From Pseudomonadota bacterium (lineage in GTDB: Bacteria; Pseudomonadota; Gammaproteobacteria; Pseudomonadales; Azotimanducaceae): a stretch of 40,027 nucleotides of DNA. The stretch spans positions 1 to 40,027 of the forward strand of contig JACZXA010000012.1 of NCBI GenBank assembly GCA_022571865.1, read 5' to 3'. The notes beneath the pieces were generated by a model. It was not told where the DNA came from and searched no databases. It saw only the letters and a list, made by a program, of their open reading frames with translations. A program made the translations under genes and the position numbers. The first letter of the stretch is position 1, and each line of letters opens with the position of its first letter. This document shows, one piece after another, positions 16,143 to 24,507 of this stretch.

Positions 16143-16421
16143 ATGGTTGCCAAGCTCATCACGAATATGGTCGAAACCTACCAGCTGTTTCAATACCAGA
16201 GTTGTCCTTTCTGTTACCGGGTGCGGCGTTTTCTCGAGGCCACCGGTATCGACCTGGAGTTCAAGGATACACTGTTGGATGTGGAGGCGAGCCGCGAACT
16301 CTTCGAAGGCGGTGGCAAAAACTCCGTACCCTGTCTGCGCATTCAGCGCGGTTGTGAGGTGCAGTGGCTTTACGAATCACTGGACATCATTGAATATCTC
16401 AAATCACGTTTTGGCGTTTAG
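16143..16421 (+). CDS. Glutaredoxin-like protein
   Basis: The product is 92 residues from the ATG at 16143, or 84 from the ATG at 16167; neither has a clear ribosome site. The thioredoxin-fold motifs are the redox site C21-P-F-C24 in YQSCPFCYRVRRFL, the cis-proline loop NSVPCLRI (about 60-67) and a final helix LYESLDIIEYLKSRF, similar to GST N-terminal and glutaredoxin domains. It is likely to reduce disulfides using glutathione in the cytoplasm. It is divergent from the DsbA-like gene, and its last 18 bases overlap the end of the MOSC gene on the other strand. Confidence 0.85.
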   Translation: MVAKLITNMVETYQLFQYQSCPFCYRVRRFLEATGIDLEFKDTLLDVEASRELFEGGGKNSVPCLRIQRGCEVQWLYESLDIIEYLKSRFGV

Positions 16422-17063
16422 TGCTGTGTCAGGTTTTGCTTCGAAGGGAAGGGCGTAATTCCCTACTTCGAAAATCTCGACCACGATGTCATCCCCGACA
16501 CTGATCTTACCCGCCACATCCACTACTCCGACGATACCCCTGCGTCCCCTGGATGCCTTGGAAAATGCGCCTCTTTCGAGGGTCTCGCCTGATCGGGTGG
16601 GGAACAACCGGCTGATTTTTTCCGACATTCCGAGACATGGCGGATTGTATTCTTCTATGGCTAACACCGCGCCCGACGGAAAAACGAGCCGTGAACCCGC
16701 TGGCAATTGAGAAAAACCTTCGATACCTGAAACGCAGACATTTACGCTCACGTCGCCCGCACTAAGGGGTTCGGGCAGATCCAGTTCCCGAGTTATGCCG
16801 TCGAGCTCCTCCGTGGAGATTCCCGACCATTGGCGCTCGTTTCTTCTGATCGTCCCCTCCGGATCTTTGTCGCCTTCCCACACCCCGCGGGTATGCCCCC
16901 GATGTTTGTCGCCAACCAATCCATCGAGTGCCACCTCCGCGCTCGATACAGTTTGCCGACCCATAACGCCCCCATCGGGGTGGCCGATGGTGATGGCAGC
17001 GAGTTTGCATGTCGTTTTTTTCATTTGTGGCATCAGTGTGCAGATAGTCTGTGGTCGCTCCAT
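16404..17063 (-). CDS. MOSC domain-containing protein
   Basis: The 219-residue product resembles stand-alone MOSC proteins, the domain of the molybdenum cofactor sulfurase C-terminus, which handles sulfur or Moco. Recognisable parts are the KLAAITIGHPDGG start, LDGLVGDKHRGHTRG (about 47-61), and the region with the conserved cysteine NPPCLGMSEKIS (about 140-151), followed by GRRGIVGVVDVAG. A GAGG site lies just ahead of the ATG at 17063. No molybdoenzyme gene is nearby, so its partner is unknown. It overlaps the glutaredoxin-like gene by 18 bp tail to tail. Confidence 0.9.
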   Translation of the reverse strand: MERPQTICTLMPQMKKTTCKLAAITIGHPDGGVMGRQTVSSAEVALDGLVGDKHRGHTRGVWEGDKDPEGTIRRNERQWSGISTEELDGITRELDLPEPLSAGDVSVNVCVSGIEGFSQLPAGSRLVFPSGAVLAIEEYNPPCLGMSEKISRLFPTRSGETLERGAFSKASRGRRGIVGVVDVAGKISVGDDIVVEIFEVGNYALPFEAKPDTALNAKT

Positions 17064-17199
17064 TTTGCCTCAACAACCTGAGGATTCAACACCGACTTGC
17101 AGGCAATCCCGCAATCGACGCGGCGCGACCGATTTGCTATTTTTCCGAGTACATTAGATTTGCAACGTTGGCTAAAGTAAACGGCCGCTTGGGGGAACC

Positions 17200-18249
17200 A
17201 TGAAACTAGGACTTATTGGGGGTTATTCCGGAAGTAAAATGAGCATCGATATCGATGCCATCAAACATGCGGAGAACCTGGGCTATCAATCTATCTGGAC
17301 TGCCGAGGCCTATGGCTCTGACGCCGTAACGCCTGCAACCTGGATCCTCGCGCAAACCGAGACGATCAAGGTCGGCACCGCGATCATGCAGATGCCCGCA
17401 CGCACCCCCGCCATGGCTGCCATGACGGCGATGAGCCTGGCCGGGTTGTCGGGTGGACGGTTCATCTGTGGTTTGGGGGCGTCAGGACCCCAGGTGGTGG
17501 AAGGCTGGCACGGGGTTCCCTACGGGCGACCGGTGACGCGCCTCAAAGAGTACATTCAGATCATGAAGCAGATTTTTGCCCGGAAAGAGAAAACCACCTT
17601 CGAAGGCAAAGTGTATCAACTGCCATATACGGGTGAAGGCGCAACCGGGTTAGGCAAGCCGCTCAAGAGCATTCTGCATTGTGAGGAAGACATTCCCATC
17701 TACGCCGCCTCGATCACCCCGGCAGGGGTCGCCGCCGCTGCCGAAGTAGCAGATGGTTTTTTCCCTGTCTGGATGGATCCGGAGCAATACCACGTATTCG
17801 ATGAGCCTATTCAGAAAGGCTTTGCCGCGGCCCGTGCAAACGGGGTCGACAAGGATCTGACCCGGTTCGATATTGCACCTTTCGTGACGTTGATCATGGG
17901 GGATGACGTGGAGCAGTGCATGATGCCGATTCGCGGAGCCATGGCGCTCTACATTGGTGGTATGGGTTCGAGGGACAAGAATTTTTACAACAGTTACGCT
18001 AAGCGGCTCGGTTTCGAGGAGGCGGCGATAAAAATTCAAGATCTGTTTCTCGCAGGCAAGAAAGACGAAGCGATGGCTGCAGTCCCTGCGGAACTCATCG
18101 ACGCCTGCCATCTGGTCGGTCCCGCTGATCGTATCAGGGATCGTCTTCAACGCTGGACCGACGCCGCAAGCAAAGGGCATGTCTCGACCATGCTGATCGG
18201 CGGCAAGCAACCTGACGCACTGGCATTAGTTGCCGAGACCGTTCTCTAA
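17200..18249 (+). CDS. LLM-class flavin/F420-dependent oxidoreductase (Rv3520c-like)
   Basis: The 349-residue product has the luciferase-like TIM-barrel pattern: MKLGLIGGYSGSKMSIDIDA, SIWTAEAYGSDAVTP (about 31-45), IKVGTAIMQMPARTPAMAAM (about 57-76), and GGRFICGLGASGPQVVEGWHG. This looks closest to the family I recall as F420-dependent Rv3520c type (TIGR03559). Such enzymes move hydride between F420 or FMN and an organic substrate. The start at 17200 follows a GGGGGAA site. It is first of five different LLM genes in 11 kb. The cofactor cannot be decided from sequence alone. Confidence 0.93.
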   Translation: MKLGLIGGYSGSKMSIDIDAIKHAENLGYQSIWTAEAYGSDAVTPATWILAQTETIKVGTAIMQMPARTPAMAAMTAMSLAGLSGGRFICGLGASGPQVVEGWHGVPYGRPVTRLKEYIQIMKQIFARKEKTTFEGKVYQLPYTGEGATGLGKPLKSILHCEEDIPIYAASITPAGVAAAAEVADGFFPVWMDPEQYHVFDEPIQKGFAAARANGVDKDLTRFDIAPFVTLIMGDDVEQCMMPIRGAMALYIGGMGSRDKNFYNSYAKRLGFEEAAIKIQDLFLAGKKDEAMAAVPAELIDACHLVGPADRIRDRLQRWTDAASKGHVSTMLIGGKQPDALALVAETVL

Positions 18250-18264
18250 GCCGGCTTAGCAAGC

Positions 18265-18304
18265 AAAAAAATCGGAGAAGGTTGGAAACGGGCTTCTCCG
18301 ATTT
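18265..18304 (-). terminator. Intrinsic terminator for the minus-strand kinase gene, shared with the convergent LLM gene
   Basis: A perfect 12-bp stem (18269-18280 with 18293-18304, arm AAATCGGAGAAG) is followed on the minus strand by a run of T (A run at 18265-18271 on plus). It lies between the two convergent stop codons. The T tract serves the minus strand; the plus strand may use the hairpin less efficiently. Confidence 0.88.
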
Positions 18305-18325
18305 CGCCACGAATCGAGCCGTAGA

Positions 18326-19369
18326 CTAGAGCTGCTCAACGAGAGACCACGCTCGCTCCGAGCGCATCCGTGCCGCCTCCTTGTATTCCAGAGCTTTATC
18401 AGAGCTCGCGTTTCCATCGAGGCCACGCTTGTATACCCCCTGGATGATGCCGGCAGAACGGAACATGTTGTAGATGACGTAAAACAGCCAGTTGTCGATG
18501 CGCTCGAGCCCTGCGTGGCGACAATATTCGGCGAGAAATTCATCCTCTGTGGGGATGCCGAGTTTTTCGAGGTCGGCGCCGGCTAAACCCGCGTCGGTGT
18601 AGGAATCGCCGTGGTAGTCCTGACAGACATAACCGACATCGGCCAGAGCGTCGCCCAAGGTGGACAACTCCCAATCGAGCAGAGCGACGAGTTTTGGCTC
18701 GGTAGGATGAATGAGGGTATTCCCGAGTCGGTAGTCGCCGTGAACGATGACCGTTTCAACCTGCTCAGGAATGTTTTTTGGCAGCCATTCCATCAGCTTG
18801 GTCATCGCTTCGATGTTTTCGGTTTGCGAGGCGAGATATTGTTTGGTCCACCGGTTGATCTGCCGTTCGTAGTAGTTGCCTGGTGGGCCGAACTCTCCGA
18901 GACCCACAGTGTCAGGGTCTACCTTGTGCAGGGTTGCGAGCACCTGTGCGAGTTGGCGGTAAATTGCCCCGCGTTCTTCCGGCGTCAGGCTAGGCAGGAG
19001 CGTTTCGGTAAATAGCCTTCCTTCGACCATCTCCATCACGTAGAACTTGGTACCGATGATTTCCGGGTCTTCACACAGGCTGTACATCTTCGGCACCGGT
19101 ACGTCCGTGTCGGCAAGACCCTTCATCACCCGGTATTCTCTGTCCACCTGATGAGCAGAAGGCAGAAGCTCTCCGGGAGGCTGCTTGCGTACGACGTAAC
19201 GCCCCGATGCCGCCTCTAGCTGAAATGTCGGGTTCGACTGACCACCTTCAAACTGGCGAATGGTCGCCGGACCTCGATACCCTTCTACATTCGCATCAAG
19301 GTATTTAGCCAACGCGATCTCATCGAATCGGTGTGCTTGACGCACGGGTGTGAGTTGAACGTCACTCAT
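18326..19369 (-). CDS. APH-family phosphotransferase (ACAD10/11 kinase-like)
   Basis: The 347-residue protein has the protein-kinase-like fold of aminoglycoside phosphotransferases: a glycine-rich start (FEGGQSNPTFQLEAASGRYVV, about 41-61, with conserved R-K-Q-P), the catalytic loop HGDYRLGNTLI (about 210-220) and the metal-binding loop LLDWELSTLGD (about 230-240). This variety is not usually an antibiotic resistance enzyme; it resembles the kinase domain of ACAD10/11 and bacterial relatives found with acyl-CoA dehydrogenases, thought to phosphorylate hydroxylated acyl-CoA. That fits the acyl-CoA genes in this window. It ends at a strong terminator. A MITE-like element sits just upstream. Confidence 0.9.
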   Translation of the reverse strand: MSDVQLTPVRQAHRFDEIALAKYLDANVEGYRGPATIRQFEGGQSNPTFQLEAASGRYVVRKQPPGELLPSAHQVDREYRVMKGLADTDVPVPKMYSLCEDPEIIGTKFYVMEMVEGRLFTETLLPSLTPEERGAIYRQLAQVLATLHKVDPDTVGLGEFGPPGNYYERQINRWTKQYLASQTENIEAMTKLMEWLPKNIPEQVETVIVHGDYRLGNTLIHPTEPKLVALLDWELSTLGDALADVGYVCQDYHGDSYTDAGLAGADLEKLGIPTEDEFLAEYCRHAGLERIDNWLFYVIYNMFRSAGIIQGVYKRGLDGNASSDKALEYKEAARMRSERAWSLVEQL

Positions 19370-19395
19370 TGGAGTACCCTTTCCCTGATAGACAC

Positions 19396-19579
19396 CTAGC
19401 CTGGATTATTCATGAACAACCTACTGCGGCCACCGATACTAGCGAATACACTGTGCGTGCTCCCTACGGGTGCTCGACGTGCTGTCAAGCATGCCTGCGC
19501 GCCCTTCGGTCCGCGCCACACAGTGTATTCACTACTCTCGACGACCTCGTTACGCTTCTTCATGAATAATCCAGGCTAG
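19396..19579. mobile_element. MITE-like fold-back element, 184 bp
   Basis: Perfect 21-base inverted repeats bound the element (19396-19416 and 19559-19579). The outermost four bases on both sides are CTAG, so a 4-bp CTAG target duplication with 17-bp termini beginning CCTGGATTATT is an equally good reading. Inside is a second perfect 12-bp inverted repeat (19444-19455 with 19519-19530, arm GAATACACTGTG), and the segments between the two pairs also match imperfectly, so the whole can fold into one long hairpin. It contains no gene. It lies in the divergent promoter region between the kinase and an LLM gene. The parent transposase is not in the window. Confidence 0.8.
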
Positions 19580-19659
19580 CATACGGCTTGATCTTCGTGG
19601 TCGCAAAATGCGAGGCTTCCAATCTTTGCCAGCACTCAACACTTGAAGGGGAGATAACG

Positions 19660-20661
19660 ATGGCTGTTGCGAAACGTATGGCGGTGACACTACCGGCGGG
19701 ACCGTCTATCGAGCAGACGATCAAACGGCTGAAGTGGGCGGAAGACAATGGTTATCCGGACGCGTGGTTCAGCGACTCAGGTGCCCCGGACAGCCTGACT
19801 CAGGTGGCGGCAGTCGCCCATCACACCAACAGCATTCGCATCGGCGTTGCGGTCACACCGGTTTATACCCGAACTCCCGCAGTGCTTGCAGCGACCGCCA
19901 ACGTGTTGGAGCAGTTGCTTCCAGGGCGTTTCATCATGGGTTTGGGTTCATCGAGTCAAACGATCATGGGCGCCTGGAACGGCATAGCCCTGGACAAGCC
20001 GCTGACCAGGGTAAAAGACACCGCGCTCATGGTCCGTTCGATGCTGAAAGGAGAGAAATCGGATTTTGACCTCACCACCCTCAAAAGCCGGGGTTATCGA
20101 CAAGCGCCGCTCGAGAATCCACCCCCGTTGTACCTTGCCGCGCTACAGCCAAAGATGATCGAGATGGCGGCGGAGATCGGGGATGGTGTCATATTCAACC
20201 TGTGGCCTAAAAGCGCTCTGCCGAAGATGATGGAGCATGTGAAAATCGGTGCTGAGCGCGCTGGCAAGAACTGGGAAGATGTGGAGATCGTCAACCGGGC
20301 CATGGTGCTTGCCACGGACGACAAAGAAGCGGGCCGGCAACTTTTTCGCGCGGCATTTGCGCCGTATTACGCAACGCCCGTTTACAACAACTTCCTCGCC
20401 TGGTCTGGCTACGAAGATGCTGCCAACACCATATCCGAAGGCTGGGCCGAAAAGGACCGGGCGAAAACCGGGGGTGCACTGACAGATGAGCTGATCGACG
20501 AGATTGCCATCATCGGAACCGAAGACGAAATCCGGGCCCGCATCAGAGAAGACGCGCGGGGTGGTATACACACGCACATCGTTGCTCCGATGGCTGCAAG
20601 TCCTGAAGATGTGCAACGGACATTTGCCGCGTTTACGGCGGATGAGTTCAGCTTTAGTTAG
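19660..20661 (+). CDS. LLM-class flavin/F420-dependent oxidoreductase (methylene-H4MPT reductase-like)
   Basis: The ATG at 19660 follows a GGGGAG site; the frame is open further upstream but runs into the MITE region. The 333-residue product has luciferase-like features: TLPAGPSIEQTIKRLKWAED, AWFSDSGAPDSLTQVA, IRIGVAVTPVYTRTPAVLAA and LPGRFIMGLGSSSQTIMGAW, then PLYLAALQPKMIEMAAEIGD. It resembles Mer-type F420-dependent reductases in its N-terminal half. The chemistry in this organism is unknown. It is probably co-transcribed with the enoyl-CoA hydratase gene 63 bp downstream. Confidence 0.92.
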   Translation: MAVAKRMAVTLPAGPSIEQTIKRLKWAEDNGYPDAWFSDSGAPDSLTQVAAVAHHTNSIRIGVAVTPVYTRTPAVLAATANVLEQLLPGRFIMGLGSSSQTIMGAWNGIALDKPLTRVKDTALMVRSMLKGEKSDFDLTTLKSRGYRQAPLENPPPLYLAALQPKMIEMAAEIGDGVIFNLWPKSALPKMMEHVKIGAERAGKNWEDVEIVNRAMVLATDDKEAGRQLFRAAFAPYYATPVYNNFLAWSGYEDAANTISEGWAEKDRAKTGGALTDELIDEIAIIGTEDEIRARIREDARGGIHTHIVAPMAASPEDVQRTFAAFTADEFSFS

Positions 20662-20724
20662 TTCCGGTACTGCGTTTTTCCGAAGAAGAGAATTTCTGCA
20701 AAAGCCGACTTGTTAGGAACCGTG

Positions 20725-21579
20725 ATGGAATATCAGAAAATTATTGTCGATGAACCGTTGCCCGCTGTGCGGCGGATAACTTTGAATCGCCCTGAGAAAC
20801 GCAATCCGTTGTCCAACGAGTTACGGTCGGAAATGTTTCACGCGCTGGAATCATCCGATAAAGATGATACGGTGCGAGTCACCATCATCCGGGGCGCCGG
20901 GGTATGTTTTTCCTCCGGTTACGATCTGCAATCCAACGTAGCGGATGATCAGCCGTTTTATACTGCCGGTGGATTAGCGAATTGGCCGCGCCATGTGGTG
21001 GACGGATTCTTTCGCATGTGGGATCTGGCGAAGCCGGTGATTGCCCAGGTGCATGGCTACTGTCTTGCGGGTGCTACTGAGTTGGCTACGGCATGTGATC
21101 TGGTTTACGTCGCGGAAGACGCCAAGATCGGCTACCCGGTGGTGCGTTCCATCAGCCCGCCTGATAATCAATTTTATCCCTGGATTGTCGGTCTGAGACG
21201 GGCAATGGAACTCATGCTCACCGGCGATCACATGTCGGGAGTCGAGGCGGTTGAGTGCGGATTCGCCAATCGCGCATTCCCAGCGGTCGAACTCGAGGAG
21301 AATGTGTTGCGGATTGCCGAGAAGGTCGCAAGAACGCCGTCGGATCTGCAACAGATCAACAAACGCGCGGTACATCGACAGATGGACGCCATGGGCATTC
21401 GCGCGGGTATTCGGGCGGGCACTGAGATGCAGCAGTTGGCAACCTTCACCCAGACCACCCGGGAGCACCTTAGTGAGATTCGCAAAGGGTTAACTCAGGC
21501 GCTCTCCAAGCGTGATGCGGCCTACGGGGATTACCGTACGGCTGACAAGGACGCAGATACAATTGCGGGGAAGGAATAG
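20725..21579 (+). CDS. Enoyl-CoA hydratase/isomerase family protein
   Basis: The ATG at 20725 follows an AGGA site. The 284-residue crotonase has RRITLNRPEKRNPLSNEL (about 16-33), the first oxyanion motif VCFSSGYDLQ (about 59-68; serine replaces the usual alanine/glycine in AGADL), and the second at VHGYCLAGATELATACDL (about 111-128). Members hydrate, isomerise or hydrolyse acyl-CoA thioesters. The stretch ISPPDNQFYPWIVGLRRAME, where most hydratases have a glutamate-containing loop, suggests a non-standard subfamily, so the reaction should not be assumed. It lies between two LLM genes and is likely part of the same operon. Confidence 0.93.
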   Translation: MEYQKIIVDEPLPAVRRITLNRPEKRNPLSNELRSEMFHALESSDKDDTVRVTIIRGAGVCFSSGYDLQSNVADDQPFYTAGGLANWPRHVVDGFFRMWDLAKPVIAQVHGYCLAGATELATACDLVYVAEDAKIGYPVVRSISPPDNQFYPWIVGLRRAMELMLTGDHMSGVEAVECGFANRAFPAVELEENVLRIAEKVARTPSDLQQINKRAVHRQMDAMGIRAGIRAGTEMQQLATFTQTTREHLSEIRKGLTQALSKRDAAYGDYRTADKDADTIAGKE

Positions 21580-21624
21580 CGGCACCGAAATGCCAAAACA
21601 TCGTGCGCGCCAGCGGGCACTGAC

Positions 21625-22290
21625 GTGAAGACTCTCTATCTGATTCGCCATGGGCAGACTACCTGGAATGTCGAGCGTCGAATGCAGGGTCACCTGGATT
21701 CACCGCTTACCGAACTCGGACGAGCGCAGGTTGATGCCCACGGCAAGGCGCTCAAGGCTAACGCCGGAATCGGCCAGCTCATCGTTTCTCCTTCGGGGCG
21801 CACGAGAGAGACAGTGTACATTCTCAACTCGTATGTACGCGCACCGCTGCGCTTTGAGGATTCCTTGTTGGAACGAGACTGTGGTGATTGGACCGGTCGA
21901 ACGCTGACAGAAATCGAAACGGATTATCCACAGGCGTGGAAAGCGCGCACGGAAGACGGCTACCACCATCGTCCGCCGGGTGGCGAGAATCACGAAGACA
22001 TGCTGCAACGAGTGAAGGTGTTACTGGACACACTGCCTGATTCGGAGGTCGAAGAGATCGGCCTCGTGACCCACGGAGTGATGTCTCGGGTGATAATCAG
22101 CCATTTCCTGGGGCTCGCGCCGAACGAATGCACTCGTGTGTGCCATCCCAATGATCTCTTTTACCGCCTGCAGTTTAGTCCTGGAGAAATCCAGACCAGC
22201 CATTTTATCGGCGGAAACGGCCCCATTTCCGGATTGCTTCACCGCGCGGACAGTGGAACAATCCTCGGTCCGGATACGCGCACCTACTAA
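21625..22290 (+). CDS. Histidine phosphatase (phosphoglycerate-mutase-like) family protein
   Basis: The 221-residue product starts with GTG at 21625. It has the catalytic motif LIRHGQTTWN (6-15; H9 is the phospho-acceptor), then MQGHLDSPLTELGRAQ, the arginine-containing VSPSGRTRETV, the acid residue in LLERDCGDWTG and the second histidine in LVTHGVMSR. Family members remove phosphate from sugar phosphates, phosphoglycerate, cobalamin precursors or signalling molecules. Its position between an enoyl-CoA hydratase and an LLM gene does not reveal the substrate. A cofactor-precursor phosphatase is possible but unproven. Confidence 0.93.
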   Translation: MKTLYLIRHGQTTWNVERRMQGHLDSPLTELGRAQVDAHGKALKANAGIGQLIVSPSGRTRETVYILNSYVRAPLRFEDSLLERDCGDWTGRTLTEIETDYPQAWKARTEDGYHHRPPGGENHEDMLQRVKVLLDTLPDSEVEEIGLVTHGVMSRVIISHFLGLAPNECTRVCHPNDLFYRLQFSPGEIQTSHFIGGNGPISGLLHRADSGTILGPDTRTY

Positions 22291-22368
22291 GACGGGTACC
22301 GTGAACACAGGTAGGACTGGCACCGAAAACGCCGATCAGGCATCGGATTTTATGAAAGGGAGCGACGA

Positions 22369-23376
22369 ATGAAAGTTGATGGTGGCGTGGGCTGGGAGCT
22401 CCACACAGTGGGCGCACAAGCACAGGAACTGGAAGAGATGGGATACTCGGGAATCCTGTCGGCAGAGACTTCTCACGATCCGTTTTTGCCGCTGCTGGTT
22501 GCGGCGCAGAACACCGAGCATGTGGATCTGATGACGAGTATTGCGGTAGCGTTCAGCCGCTCGCCGATGACTATGGCGAATATCGGCCATGATCTGAACG
22601 CGGCTTCCCGGGGGCGTTTTGTACTTGGCCTGGGTTCTCAGATCAGAGCTCATATCACCAAACGATTCAGCATGCCGTGGTCACATCCTGCGGCTCGTAT
22701 GAGAGAGTTCATACTCGCGATGCGGGCGATCTGGGCGAACTGGCATGAAGGTGCGCCGCTCGAATTCACCGGCAAGTTTTATACCCATACGCTGATGACC
22801 CCGTTTTTTGCGCCAACGGACAACGACTACGGCGCGCCGAGGGTTTTCCTGGCTGCGGTCGGCCCACTGATGACCGAGGTTGCAGGCGAGGTGGCAGACG
22901 GTGTTATTTGCCATGCGTTCACCACTGAGAAGTATCTACGCGAAACGACTTTGCCGGCGCTCGAGCGAGGTTTCGAGAAAGCCGGAAAACGTCGCGAGGA
23001 TTTTGAGATCAGCTATCCGGTTTTTGTGGTCACCGGGCAAAACGAAGAAGAGCTGGCTACAGCCAGAGTGGCAACTTGTCGGCAGATAGCTTTTTATGGA
23101 TCCACACCTGCCTACAAGCCGGTTTTGGATAGCATTGGCGCTGGTGAACTGCAGCCCGAACTCAATGCCATGTCAAAGCAGGGCCGTTGGCAAGAGATGG
23201 GGAATCTCATCACCGAAGACATGCTCGAAGCGTTTGCGGTCATTGGTGAGCCCGGCACCATTGCGGGCCAGATCAAGAGCCGTTACGGGGATATTATTGA
23301 CCGCACCTCTGCGGCTTACGCCCACATTCCAAAGGAAGATCGGATAAATATCATCAGCGAGTTGACTGCAGCCTAG
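22369..23376 (+). CDS. LLM-class F420-dependent oxidoreductase (MSMEG_2256-like)
   Basis: The 335-residue product starts at ATG 22369 after an AAGGGAG site. Luciferase-like signatures include KVDGGVGWELHTVGAQAQEL, GYSGILSAETSHDPFLPLLV, VDLMTSIAVAFSRSPMTMAN, the conserved RGRFVLGLGSQIRAHITKRF, and HPAARMREFILAMRAIW. This combination resembles the family I recall as F420_MSMEG_2256 (TIGR03617), known mainly from mycobacteria and some proteobacteria. The substrate is unknown. It comes 78 bases after the histidine phosphatase gene and closes the 19660-23376 gene run. Confidence 0.93.
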   Translation: MKVDGGVGWELHTVGAQAQELEEMGYSGILSAETSHDPFLPLLVAAQNTEHVDLMTSIAVAFSRSPMTMANIGHDLNAASRGRFVLGLGSQIRAHITKRFSMPWSHPAARMREFILAMRAIWANWHEGAPLEFTGKFYTHTLMTPFFAPTDNDYGAPRVFLAAVGPLMTEVAGEVADGVICHAFTTEKYLRETTLPALERGFEKAGKRREDFEISYPVFVVTGQNEEELATARVATCRQIAFYGSTPAYKPVLDSIGAGELQPELNAMSKQGRWQEMGNLITEDMLEAFAVIGEPGTIAGQIKSRYGDIIDRTSAAYAHIPKEDRINIISELTAA

Positions 23377-23725
23377 GTAAGGATTATCCATGATCGCCAA
23401 TCTAGATTGCTCTGGCTGATTTGATACCTGCTCAGACGGTTCGGAGATGTAAGAGATCTTTTTTAGACTATTTTCGCATAAGAAAACGATGAATCCGTCC
23501 CCCGGGAGCTGAATGATTCCCGCAGGGGTTAGCCTCTGGCGTTAGTACGCGCTAACAACACCGTCTATTTTCAACGCTCGGTTAAATTCCACCAGAGTGT
23601 GACCAAGATTAGGTTCACTGTGTGATGCAACGCACGTAGACTACGCCTTGGGGAATGGGGCCGTGCGTAATCGGCCGCAAAGGGAGATGGCATTCCTTGA
23701 TTTCAGGGAAGGAAGAGTATTTGTG
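23377..23725. other. 349-bp gap with small palindromes
   Basis: No gene is seen. Symmetric sites are CAATCTAGATTG (23398-23409, perfect 12-bp palindrome), a hairpin at 23499-23528 (CCCC-CGGGA pairing with TCCCG-CA-GGGG) and GTTAGTACGCGCTAAC at 23541-23556. None has a T tract, so no clear intrinsic terminator is present. GGATTATCCATGA at 23381-23393 resembles the MITE terminus at 19403-19415 with one mismatch, which may be chance. Confidence 0.4.
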
Positions 23726-24391
23726 ATGCGTGAGTTAAAAGATCACATCAGGTTGCGAATGACCGCAGTGCGGGCCGGTTGTAACGGGCTCCGGAGTCGT
23801 CTGCAGCACGTTCCCCTGGTGTTCAAACTGCAGGGGTTGGCGATTCTGTCGGCGCTCGTGGTAGCCCTCGCTATTGTCAACGTTGGCGTTCATCAGGGTT
23901 ATCGGGTGATCGCTTTTGCCATCCCGGCCGCAGAACAAACCAAAGTCCCCTGGGACCTGGAAGTTGCCGCCTTCGGCGCGAAGGTCAGTCAGGCATTTGG
24001 TGTTCGGCGTAGCACCGCCACAGAATTCGCCGGTTGGATACTTGAAGCTTCAGAACGTCAGAACATGGAGCCCGAACTCATCGCGAGCCTGGTGTTGACA
24101 GAAAGCTCGTTTCGCAAAACGGTGCGTTCCAGTGTTGGCGCGGTTGGGCCAGCGCAGATTCGCCCGGATTATTGGGGTGGTTTTTGCGGTAGCTCCGATC
24201 TTTCTGATCCCGCGGAAAACATCTACTGCGGCGCGCAAGTGCTATCACACTTACAGGAGCGCTGCGGTAACGTGAATTGCGCTTTGGAAGCCTACAATGT
24301 GGGTATTCACAGTAACCGTGATAAGGCTGCACGTCGATATGTTGCGAAAGTAGATCATCATCGCGATCAGCTGCGTAACTTCACTCTCTAA
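23726..24391 (+). CDS. Membrane-anchored lytic transglycosylase-like (SLT domain) protein
   Basis: Starting at ATG 23726 (a GTG at 23723 is an alternative) after a GGAAGGAAG site, the 221-residue product has a basic N-terminal region, one hydrophobic segment (about 37-56) and a C-terminal lysozyme-like SLT domain. The catalytic glutamate E126 is in LIASLVLTESSFR, followed by SSVGAVGPAQIRPDYWGGF and the YNVG motif (EAYNVGIHSN). Lytic transglycosylases cleave peptidoglycan glycan strands in the periplasm. The membrane segment suggests inner-membrane anchoring. It stands alone between LLM genes and probably has no link to them. Confidence 0.88.
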   Translation: MRELKDHIRLRMTAVRAGCNGLRSRLQHVPLVFKLQGLAILSALVVALAIVNVGVHQGYRVIAFAIPAAEQTKVPWDLEVAAFGAKVSQAFGVRRSTATEFAGWILEASERQNMEPELIASLVLTESSFRKTVRSSVGAVGPAQIRPDYWGGFCGSSDLSDPAENIYCGAQVLSHLQERCGNVNCALEAYNVGIHSNRDKAARRYVAKVDHHRDQLRNFTL

Positions 24392-24507
24392 GATTTCCTT
24401 TCCGAATCGCGACGACGGCCGTACCTTCCTAAGGACAGTTCGTATGAGTGCGGCGTTGATGAAGGCGGTATAGTCGTGCCCGATTTCTCATATGGGTGCG
24501 GATTCTC

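Noticed and set aside
18326-19369. Aminoglycoside resistance gene
   Set aside because: The APH fold is present, but the sequence pattern and acyl-CoA context fit the ACAD10/11-type kinase group rather than known resistance enzymes.
23499-23528. Terminator after the LLM gene ending at 23376
   Set aside because: The hairpin lacks a following T tract and is over 120 bases past the stop codon.
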